This document shows positions 55,544 through 64,000 of a stretch of 64,000 nucleotides of DNA, in pieces (within the stretch, counting starts at the first letter, position 1; every line of letters starts with the position of its first letter). The DNA is from Aquanectria penicillioides (Eukaryota; Ascomycota; Sordariomycetes; Hypocreales; Nectriaceae). The stretch spans positions 6,696,001 to 6,760,000 of the forward strand of contig PYIU01000003.1 of the NCBI GenBank assembly GCA_003415625.1, in the 5' to 3' direction. Under the pieces are notes generated by a model. The model searched no databases. It saw only the letters and a program-made list of their open reading frames with translations, and was not told the origin of the DNA. Made by a program: the position numbers and the translations under genes.

Positions 55544-56580
55544 ATGTATAACACCCCTAGCGTCATGTGCCCTGATGATGAGGGCCATGGCCTTCGCTTC
55601 CTCAACAACGAGTGGAACGGGAGCATCTCCAACGGGGTGCCATTTACCCTTGTGTGGAATGAATCCACCGATAGATCATCTACGTACCTAGGACTCTTTC
55701 AGATCACGTATCCTCAGGATGGATCAATGCAATACAACTTAGGAAAGATCTAAGCGGTAAGAAACAATCGACCCATTCCTTGCACCACCCGACAGGAAAA
55801 GAACACGAATGCCAACGATAGCGTGCAGAATTTATGACCTTTGACAGGCGTAATTGGACACCCGATCATTTAGATGATGACCTCTATTTTATGCGACTGA
55901 ATGCGGTCAGTAACGGAAACCAGACTTGTGCTGTGTCTCCGCCTTGGAGGCTGAGAAACTATGTAGCTCTTCCTATAGCTCTGCTTATTTTCTCACTTTG
56001 TTCTTTCATCTGACTTCAGGTCGTAGAAAGGACGTGGTATTCACTGGGCCTCCCCGTGGGCATCCCTATCGTAGTGATCCTTGGGGTCTACACCATCTCT
56101 GTTCTGACCTGTCTTCGGCACCGTCGTCGAAAGAGCCTGAGGCGCGAACATGAGGCTCCCGGCGGAAGTCCCAGCGAAACTCAAATGATAGATATGGAGG
56201 ACCCCGCTGGTCGGCATCCTTCCGTCAGCTCTTTTGAGACAGCTCAGACTTATGATAAGCCCGATTTTAAGAAACCTGAATCTGCCGTACTCCTGTCCCA
56301 GAAGTTTCGGGATGTGTTCTCTGCAGACCGAGAGCCCCTACACGAACCTCGGCAGAGTATTTGGTTGGATACATTTCGCTTTGACGGGTTCAAGTTTGAA
56401 CCAGGTCGACCAAAGAATAGCGACGACCAAGCGAAGATGCTCGGAATCGACCACGGCGACCTGAGGACACACACATTGCGCCTGGTACAGCGATTTGACT
56501 TCCCATTCAACATAAGTCATGGTAACATACACAAATACAGATACCCAAAATCGAATTATAAAAGGAGATGGAATGAATAA
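55544..56580 (+). CDS. Putative type I membrane protein with a short luminal domain; 5' model uncertain
   Basis: Exons 55848-55962 and 56020-56580 join cleanly (GTAGCT/TTCAG, 57 nt). The first exon begins at or before 55544. The extracellular part reads LRFLNNEWNGSISNGVPFTLVWNES, then TYLGLFQITYPQDGSMQYN and NWTPDHLDDDLYFMRLNAVSNG, a beta-rich layout I know from fungal membrane proteins with a Kre9/KNH-like fold. N-glycosylation motifs (NGS, NES, NWT, NQT) support an outside position. A single helix (VGIPIVVILGVYTISVLTCL) and RHRRRK stop-transfer follow, then a 150-residue polar tail. The join from exon A to 55848 fails by one base: an AAA run at 55744-55746 one base shorter, or splicing from GTATCC at 55708, would repair it. 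No signal peptide is visible, so a further 5' exon is likely. Confidence 0.5.
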
Positions 56581-57898
56581 CAAACGCAGTAGAGCACCGT
56601 AATTGCGATAAATTGACAAAGAAGAAGTCCATTGATAGGAGCTTAGACAATATGCAGCGAAATACTAGACTAGACTATAGGAAGTAAGATTCAGGTGCAC
56701 ACAATCCGAAAATGCCATCTTTGACTTGAGCATACTTTGGGATAGGAATCCTTTCAATGTATTTGAAGAGGGGAATTTGAAATCTACCCATGGGTGAGAT
56801 AAGCCAACCAACACTTCGTCCAGACCATCACTAGATCAAAGGGTTTTTTTTTTCGCAACTATTTAAACAATTAAGGATTAGCCATCTCTAGGACCTCATT
56901 TTTCCATTGGCGTATATACACAGCCCAAATCCAATTCGGATAGATCTTCGACCCTCCGACACTATCCAATCGAGTTCGTCAGGATGCTGGTGCATGCTAT
57001 CAACCAGGATGAATACTCCCATCATCTACCGTTTGTGAAGTCAGAAACCTATGAGGCGGAATTTAGAAGAATAAAATGTCTTGTCAACTCACTGTGTACG
57101 TGGCAGGGGAGGTGAAGGAGTGGCTTGCCTCACCCGAGGCCATTCTCGGACGTGCATTGGATTGGAAGCATAGAGAGAATCAAGCATTTTGGTTACTCAG
57201 TATTAGGATAGCTCTAATATGTGCTCAATCTCGAAGCACCATTTATTAAAGCCTGCTGTATTCCTTTGCTATCATCACACGTAGCATCAGCTGTCATTGA
57301 TTCGTGAGACCTCTATGGTTTTCGGTGCAGGATACAACTCGTGACACGATAGTTAGAGCGGTATGTATCTGAAAATTTAATTGAGCATCGCTATATATTG
57401 CAGTTGCGCTTGGAGAAATAAACTCCGAGGGATCGCTCAGAGCACCGTATTCTAATCCAATAAATTATCTTCAAACCAAAATGCGCGGCTGCCAACATCA
57501 ATTAAGTGACTCCAGTTGGCTTCTACAGGCCACTTCAGAACAAAACCCCATCTTCCCATGTGGCTGATTATCTTTAACATTTCAATCTATCAGGACGTTA
57601 CATGTCTGCCATCAATTGGCAAAAGCCATACTTGTTTCCCACGATGCATCAGTACTCGCAAGCCGAACGGCAGATTTACCAATGCCCTCCGGCGTGCCCA
57701 GTGCGGCACCTTGATATCAAGTTACCATGTTCCAAGTTTTCCTTTAAGACGAGATCTTGTTTCCATCAAATGATATTAGCACCAAAACAAATCGTCATCG
57801 TTTGACGAATGATGCCATTCAATCAATTTGCCAGAATAATTAAAGGAAGCTATCAATTGATGTTTCTTATACTCTCTCCTCATTCTCCTCTTAAATCA
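56581..57898. other. Intergenic, A/T-rich
   Basis: 1.3 kb with no recognised gene. A T run lies near 56846. ORFs are short. Confidence 0.5.
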
Positions 57899-58935
57899 AT
57901 GGCTCTTAACCAATCGGGGGATGAAGACAATGTGTGAAACCTATTGCTTCAGGTTGGGGCAGACGTCAACCAAGCATCATATCATGCTCGAGGGTTTACG
58001 CCTTTGATGTTTGCAACATTCGATGACATCCCGAGCGAGAATTCAAACAATTGATTGAGTGTGGCGTAGAGAAGGGATACAGCGGCCAGTTGTTGGCTGA
58101 TAGTCGAAGAATTTCCGTTCTGCAATGCCTCTTGAGATTTCCGGCTCCAAGGACTTTTGGCGAAACAGCCGTTATTCGCGAAGACTTTAGAGTGGGACAC
58201 AGGGAAGTATCCGACGAAATTATTTCGCAACGCCGAGAAGAGAAGTTTCCATACTTTGTTGAACCCGCTCCAATTCCATCTCAGTTCTATATTGAAGGCG
58301 GAAGCCATATCCTGACCTGGGCGTGCAGGGTTTTGCGAGGTGTTGATCGAAGGGTGACGCCCCGGTTGTTGTGCCCTTGGTACAAGTGCACTAAATCGCC
58401 CAATGATAGGGAATCCCCTATTCTTCATCTTTTGAATGTTAAAGTGCTCCAGGAAAATCAATCGATTGGGACTCTCCATCAGACATGCAAAATGGTGGAG
58501 GATCTAGTTCAGCATGGAAGCTTTGATCAAAACGATACCACAATTCATAGTGTTTGAAAGCTCCCCATTGGCCTTGACAAGGATCGTGATAGCAACCAGT
58601 GGCCAAAAATGATTCGGAATCGATACCCAGATGTCGATTTCGAACCTGACTTATTGAAAGAGGACGAGGCAACCAGGGTTAGGCCCCAATATTGGGACAC
58701 TAAAACTACGCAAATGCTCATCCCATTTGATAAGCTCTTCAAGCTTCGCAAAAAATACTCAAATTTTCGGATGCGGAATATTGGGGAAATTATTCCATTG
58801 CTACTTGAGAGCGGTGCTGACCTTTATTCCCGAGACTGTGAAGGGAAAACTGCATATGAATATGCGTTGGAGAGTGGCTTGCTCGAGGTGGTAGGTCAGG
58901 CATGGCGGGATACGGAAAAGGGGAAGCATATCTAA
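57899..58935 (+). pseudogene. Ankyrin-repeat gene remnant
   Basis: The plus strand reads MALNQSGDEDNV, stop, then NLLLQVGADVNQASYHARGF and TPLMFATFDD: an ankyrin repeat with an in-frame TGA at 57935-57937. Near 58030-58045 the frame shifts by one to FKQLIECGVEKG. A long frame then runs to TGA at 58555-58557 and continues in the same phase beyond it to IGEIIPLLLESGADLYSRDC and EGKTAYEYALESGLLEVV, a second clear ankyrin repeat. I see no intron that would remove these breaks, so it looks like a decayed gene with two stops and one frameshift. Ankyrin-rich proteins are common next to HET-type genes in fungi. Confidence 0.6.
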
Positions 58936-60064
58936 ACAGGGGCAAAAGACGAAAGTTATGCCATTGGCTGAGGTTCCTGGGGGTCGAAATGACCATGGAC
59001 CGTGCAAATGGTTTGTAAGAGAGGAGTTTGGAGTTGGAAGTGTTTGCTTGCAATTTATAGTACTCATTGATATTCCACCGAAATTGTGGAAAGCTTGTGT
59101 AGCTTTATTTCTTTGAAATTCCGAGGTAAAACATGTGAGGTAACTATATTACGTGAACTACAAACTCAATATATTATTTACAACTCACAATGGCTTCGCT
59201 TGAACTCTGGTTTGGGCCTTACTCAGTTTGATAGGTTTCCTCAGCCAGGATATTGGTAGTGTCGTGATAGATATAGGCCACTTGTATACAGTACCTGTTG
59301 TAGGGTACCTTGCACTTTTACTGCTTAGTGTAGTTGTCTAGGGCGTGACAGATAGCTAATAACAGGTGAACCAAACCGATGAATGAAAAACAGTAACCAC
59401 AATCGAGTAGCTTCGTGTGACTGAGTGTCACATTTTGGCGAATCGCAAGTGGCCATCCTATGTCTAGATTCCAAGCTAATATTAACTCAACTAGATAATA
59501 TTAGCCTAAGAATGTACTTGGATGGGAATTGAGTTACAGTCAAATAGATTGCAAACGCGCTGGAGCTATCTTGGCATGGCTATGCTTACCTCCAGTTGAT
59601 GGATGCAATTCGCACCACAACAGCCTTCTAACAATTCTAAACAGCGAGCATAATTTTTATTCCTTCCTTAATTTGGATGGGTCTTCACCTAACAATCCAG
59701 GAACATGAAGTTTTAAATAAGTTGAAAGACATCGCAGCATAAAATAGGGTGCAATACAAGCTTCGCCCTCTCTCCTGCCTGTCACGTGCCCCCACTGCAA
59801 GGGCGGGCCGGATATCGGATCTACTTTATTCCAGCTCCAGCCTTGGCGGTCTGGGACTGTGCGTTCGCAGGCAGGAGCCTCTTGCGTGAGCCTCGTCACT
59901 AGGCCAGCTCCGTCGAAAGCAACGAAGCCCCACGACAAGTTGCACTTAGCATCCATCACCTCAACCTTTGACAACAATTCCTCCGACCACCTCTCCGTAC
60001 CTGCAACATTCGGCTGCCTTCCATCCCATTCGAACAATAATATTGCGCGCTCGTCTCTTCCATC
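58936..60064. other. Intergenic and rpn5 promoter
   Basis: About 1.1 kb, mostly A/T-rich up to 59650, with a leader before rpn5. A proteasome PACE-type element (GGTGGCAAA) is not evident. Nothing else recognised. Confidence 0.5.
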
Positions 60065-61674
60065 ATGTCTGAGGCCACTCTGAAGCCCGAGAAGGACTTC
60101 TCGAAGGAGGTCGACCAGCAGCTTCCCGAAGCTGAGAAGCTGGCTTCGGTGCGTCCCTAGAGGGCTGGCGAGAGGTCTGAGAGTTTTGCTGACAGCTTTC
60201 ACAGTCCAATAACCTCCAGGGCGCCATTGAGAAGCTTGTAGCCCTCGAGAAGCAGACCCGACAAGTAAGCTCCAAACACCGCAGCTCCGTGCTACACCTC
60301 TGACCCAGACCAGGCATCCGATCTTGCTTCAACATCCCGAGTGCTCATCGCAATCGTTACACTATGCAAAAAGGCGGGCGACTGGAGCTTGATGAACGAC
60401 CAGACTCTGGTTCTGTCCAAGAAGCACAGCCAACTGAAGCAAGCCATCACCAAGATGGTCCAGACCATCATGGGCTTCCTCGACGAGACTCCCGACCTCA
60501 AGACCAAGCTTTCCGTTATCGAGACCCTAAGGACAGTGACTGAGGGCAAGATCTTTGTCGAGGTCGAACGTGCCCGTGTCACCAAGATTCTTTCCGATAT
60601 CAAGAAGGAGCAGGGAGATATCAAGGCCGCCACTGAGATCCTCTGCGAGCTCCAGGTCGAGACCTTTGGTTCCATGGAGAGGCGGGAGAAAACGGAGTTC
60701 ATTCTTTCTCAAGTCGCCCTTTGCATCGAGAATGAAGACTGGACACAGGCCGGAATTCTGGGCCGCAAGATCAGCACCCGTTACTTGGCACGGAAGCCTA
60801 AGAAGACGGCCGAGCAGCTGGAGAAGGAGAAGAAGGAGCGTGAGAAGAAGAAGGCCCGCGGCGAGGAGGTGCCTGAGGTGAAGGAAGATGACACAACCGA
60901 CCTGAAGCTCCGATACTACGAGCAACAGATCATTCTGGCCAAGCATGAGGACAAGTACCTCGACGTCTGCAAGCATTACCGACAGGTTTTAGACACGGAG
61001 GCAGTCGAGGAGGACCCCTCCAAGCTTCACCCTGTAGGTGCACCATCGCTAAGTTGGGTTTCCGTGTGCTAACGCTTCTCCCCCAGGTCCTACAGCGAAT
61101 CATTTACTTTGTCATCCTGGCCCCTTACGATAACGAGCAGCACGATCTCCTCCAGCGCATTCACCGAGACACTCGCAATGCCGGCGTTGCGCCTGATGCC
61201 GAGCTTCTACGACTCTTCACTGTCCACGAGTTGATGCGATGGCCAGAGATTGCGAAGAAGTTCGGCCCTCACCTGTGCAGCACCGATGTTTTCGATGTCC
61301 AGCCCGGACAGTCGTCGGACGAGAAGGCCCACACGAGATGGCAGGACCTGCGAAAGCGAGTTATTGAGCACAACGTCCGCGTTGTCGCCAAGTACTATAC
61401 CCGTATCCAGATGAGCCGCCTCACCCAGTTGCTCGACCTCAACGAGGACGAAACGGAGAAGTACATTAGCGAGCTTGTTACTTCAAAGACGGTATACGCC
61501 AAGATTGATCGCCCCGCGCGAGTGGTCAGCTTTGCCAAGCCCCGAGATGCCGATGACATTTTGAACGAATGGAGTCACAATATGAAGAGCCTGCTTGGCC
61601 TGCTAGAAAGGATTGATCATCTCATCACTAAGGAGGAGATGATGGCACGTATTCAGCCTGCGGGCGGAAAATAG
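60065..61674 (+). CDS. rpn5: 26S proteasome regulatory subunit Rpn5 (PSMD12)
   Basis: Four exons, 60065-60148, 60205-60264, 60314-61033 and 61087-61674, give exactly 484 codons (483 aa). Introns are 49-56 nt, all GT-AG. The protein begins MSEATLKPEKDFSKEVD. The helical solenoid includes LEKQTRQASDLASTSRVL and IKAATEILCELQVETFGSM, a charged insert (AEQLEKEKKEREKKKARGEE), RYYEQQIILAKHEDKYLDVC, and the PCI domain at the end: RVIEHNVRVVAKYYTRIQMS and RLTQLLDLNEDETEKYISEL, then RPARVVSFAKP. Rpn5 is a lid subunit of the 19S particle that helps place the deubiquitinase Rpn11, and in some fungi it also serves the COP9 complex. Length and features are normal. Confidence 0.97.
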
Positions 61675-61891
61675 GACGGTAGAAACAGGCATGGGACGGC
61701 TAGACACACATTCATGACGGCTTTGGGTGGAGTCTGTAATCATACAGGTTAGATAGTCCTCGGGGCGAGGATATGTAACATTTGGCGCTTGAGTGCATTG
61801 CTCTATTTCCCCGTGTCTATCCCAAAGTCTATATGTGTTCTCGATCAAATCACTCGCCCCCACCCAGTTCTTCCTTTCCTTTGAGCTCCCC
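61675..61891. other. Short convergent spacer
   Basis: 3' UTRs of rpn5 (+) and the serine hydrolase (-). No other feature. Confidence 0.6.
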
Positions 61892-62943
61892 TCAGGCCTC
61901 GGGTTCGGGTTTCTTTTCCTCCAGACTGTGCTGCTTGATGAACCCCGCCAATGGCATCGCCCATTCTTTCGACACAGGGACGTAGTGTCCACCAGGATGT
62001 GTCACGACGAGGGGCTCTTCGCATCGATCCACGAGTCCCTGGCTCCGGGTTTCGTCGACGACGGTGTCGAGGCTGCCCAGGTAGTGCAGCGTTGGGGTCT
62101 TGATCTTGGGCTCGTAACAGAAGCTGAGCGAGTCCACGGGGGCATAGAAGCCAGAGTACGACACGGCAAACTTGGCGGCTTTGCCTCCGTTGGCCTCCCG
62201 AAGCCCTCGTGCCCAGTCGCCCTCCTTGCCCTCGGGAAGGGGCCGGTCTTCCAAGGCCGCAGCAACGAGGCCCGCCATGGCACCGCCCTGGCTGAAGCCG
62301 ACAACGGCGTCGATTCCCTCTGCTTCACGGATGGCGTCCGCGACCGCGGCCATGCCCTCGTCCAGGTAGCGGTAGTTGCCCGTGGCCTCGTCCTTGCGCC
62401 ACCAGGCCCAGGTGTCGGGCTGATAGTCCTCGGGTTGCGTCTCCTCGGGCGGCTGGTAGCCGGGAATGTCCTCGGCCTTGAGCCGGTTGGGCGCCGTGGG
62501 GTAGATACACACGGGGAGGATGGAGATGGGGCCTAAGAGCTTAGTGAGAAGCTTCTCGAGGGCGCGAGTCTTGGCCCGGAACAGGGGACCCGATTGTGTG
62601 TAGCCTGGACATGAGGTTAGTGAGTGGCTTTCTGGGAGGCGATAGGGGAGAATAGCACTGTGGCACAATGTTGAAAAGTACACAACCCCGATGTAGCTCC
62701 TTATGGGGCGTTTTTTTTTTTAAAAAAATCAGGTTCAGGTAGGGACTGTTGGCATGACTTACCGTGAAGCATCAAAATCTTGACCTCTTTCTTGCCTCCA
62801 TTGTTCTTGGGCTTCTGCTGCTTCACGCCGTTAGGCCCCGCCGCTGTCGACATGCTGAAAACAAATGCGGCTCTATTGAATGCAGGGGTTGGTCTAGTTG
62901 CGAGAGGTCTAGCAGCGAAGAAGACGCCGGAAAGCAGACGCAT
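61892..62943 (-). CDS. FSH1-family serine hydrolase with two possible starts
   Basis: Two exons, 62943-62763 and 62604-61892. The intron is GTAAGT/TCCAG and at 158 nt is longer than its neighbours; it carries T and A runs near 62710. From the first ATG the product is 297 aa, from the second (62853, MSTAAGPNG) 267 aa. Catalytic marks are GFSQGG for the nucleophile serine, GSLDTVVDE for the aspartate and HPGGHYVP for the histidine; EVKILMLHGYTQSG is the usual strand-1 and oxyanion region. FSH1 proteins (DUF341) are alpha/beta hydrolases of poorly known substrate, related to human OVCA2. The added N-terminus (MRLLSGVFFAARPLATRPTP) has several arginines, no acidic residue, and looks like a mitochondrial presequence. 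Confidence 0.92.
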
Positions 62944-63636
62944 CTACGGGTAGATTTATGGCAGGATGCTATAGAGGGAGCAGGGCGTCGCCTATCTTTG
63001 CCTCGCCGTATGAGTCGTCGGCGTCGTGGTGTGAGCGATAACGGTGATTTGTCAGGATTGAGATTTTGTGAGATCTCCTGGGCCCGTTATTTCACAACTG
63101 GGAAGGGATTACGCCTGGATAAACACCCCACATGAAGTCAACCCGACCTCAATCGACACGAGTGCAGACCGAATTTCCATTGGTCTTCATTGGAAGCTGT
63201 CCTCATCCGAATTGCTTGATATTGTCCACTCATTGAGGCGGCAATTGAGGATGCTACACAGTTCCGGTTGTCCTAATATCCATTTACACACAAGTCACAC
63301 GAGACACCAGGTTCTACAACATACGGAATGGACGGGGTTCACCGGACCTCCTAGAGCGGTCTAGGAGACAATTTGCGACAAGAATTTCCCGGGCCATATG
63401 TCCAGATTTCTGTTTCATGGTGGTTCGATGCTTGTTGTCACCGCATGGTAGCATTGAGGTCGGCAACGGATCCTGACACGGGTAACATGTTCTCGGGTCG
63501 AATTGGTTTGACAGCAGGTCAATTAAGCCCTTATGCGACTCTATGATACAATTCCATCTCACAGGATACCGGACTCGCGTTGGAGTGGATCGATGATGCT
63601 TGCTTTGACGAAATCTCAAATTCCACCACGTCAGAC
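62944..63636. other. Intergenic
   Basis: Promoter side of the serine hydrolase and 3' side of atp18, both minus strand. No gene recognised. Confidence 0.55.
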
Positions 63637-63952
63637 TTAGTGACCGCCGGTCTTGGCGTTGGGGTTGCGGGGGTCGTTCTTGAACTCGGCGGCTATGGGG
63701 AATGGTCAGTTGGTGATGATCCTGAAGGCAATCTCGTCGGAAGGGGCTCGTACAGTTCATGAGGGCGTTCTGGGCCGAGTTGACGCCGTAGGCGATGACG
63801 ACACCTGTGTTTCGTGTCAATTGCCGTCCCAAGTCATTCAAGCATCAATCGGGGATCGGCGCATGGGGAAATGCTCGTCGAGGATGCGATATTATCGGGG
63901 AAAGCCGCGCATTTTCACGTACCAGCAGCGAAGAAGGGCCAGTAGGGCTTCA
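63637..63952 (-). CDS. atp18: ATP synthase subunit J (Atp18), 5' exon(s) outside the window
   Basis: Exons 63952-63923, 63804-63754 and 63692-63637 join by GTACGT/ACACAG (118 nt) and GTACGA/CATAG (61 nt) introns. They read KPYWPFFAAGVVIAYGVNSA, then QNALMNSAEFKNDPRNPNAK and TGGH, the end of the fungal Atp18 family. This small single-helix protein of mitochondrial F1Fo-ATP synthase lies in the membrane part and helps dimer stability. The first coding exon, expected to contain the start and a few residues ending in VKP, must lie beyond base 64000, because the acceptor at 63953-63954 is preceded by intron-like sequence to the edge. Tiny exons of 30-56 nt explain why no long ORF marks this gene. 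Confidence 0.88.
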
Positions 63953-64000
63953 CTGTTTTGGGGGAGCTTTGGTCAGTGGGACACGTCGCTTCGGCAACCT

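Noticed and set aside
60527..60976. Minus-strand leucine-rich ORF
   Set aside because: Antisense of the Lys/Glu-rich part of rpn5; Leu runs follow from CTT/CTC on the opposite strand.
61793..62536. Plus-strand ORF of 247 codons
   Set aside because: Antisense to the FSH1-type hydrolase, whose catalytic triad is clear.

Overview
The window looks like nuclear chromosomal DNA of a filamentous ascomycete, most likely a Sordariomycete close to the Hypocreales. The reasons are short spliceosomal introns (mostly 48-104 nt), fungal-specific families (HET domain, RTA1, rhodopsin-type membrane protein, siderophore transporter, Svf1, Sho1, Spc19, RO-10), and single dispersed tRNA genes (Ser-AGA, and Tyr-GUA with a 14-nt intron). 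I see no operons, phage, CRISPR arrays or rRNA. All gene models were built by hand from reading-frame continuity and splice signals. Names rest on recognised motifs, not on database searches.

Layout. 1-16.5 kb: the 3' part of a rhodopsin-domain membrane protein, svf1, a HET-domain protein, an SDR oxidoreductase, a conserved fungal protein with a PWLIVEHK motif, an RTA1-type 7-TM protein, and a siderophore-type MFS transporter with an iron-GATA-like promoter site. 16.8-25 kb: a C2H2 transcription factor, a broken HET-type protein kinase running into a CorA-like C-terminus, and an NmrA-like protein. 25.4-31 kb: a small membrane protein, an NRAMP metal transporter, a GNAT protein interrupted by a 24-nt C tract, and tRNA-Ser. 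31-35.8 kb: a block with no recognisable gene. 35.8-42.4 kb: a small cysteine-rich ORF, an NAD(P)HX epimerase with a one-base frame break, mitochondrial S16, a vacuolar amino-acid transporter, and dynactin RO-10. 42.9-51.2 kb: tRNA-Tyr, then about 8 kb of gene-poor, microsatellite-rich DNA leading to sho1. 53.7-64 kb: spc19, a type I membrane protein, an ankyrin remnant, rpn5, an FSH1-type serine hydrolase, and the 3' part of atp18.

How it fits together. Housekeeping genes (svf1, NAD(P)HX epimerase, mrps16, AVT-type transporter, ro-10, sho1, spc19, rpn5, atp18) alternate with accessory material (HET, kinase remnant, NmrA, SDR, siderophore transporter, ankyrin remnant). Several pairs are divergent and could share promoters, notably NAD(P)HX epimerase/mrps16 (372 bp). 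No new multi-gene system stands out. The best leads are single-gene oddities: the C tract inside the GNAT gene, the kinase/CorA junction, the frame break in the epimerase, two adjacent GC-AG introns, a two-start FSH1 protein that may be dual-targeted, and the GATA site upstream of the siderophore transporter.
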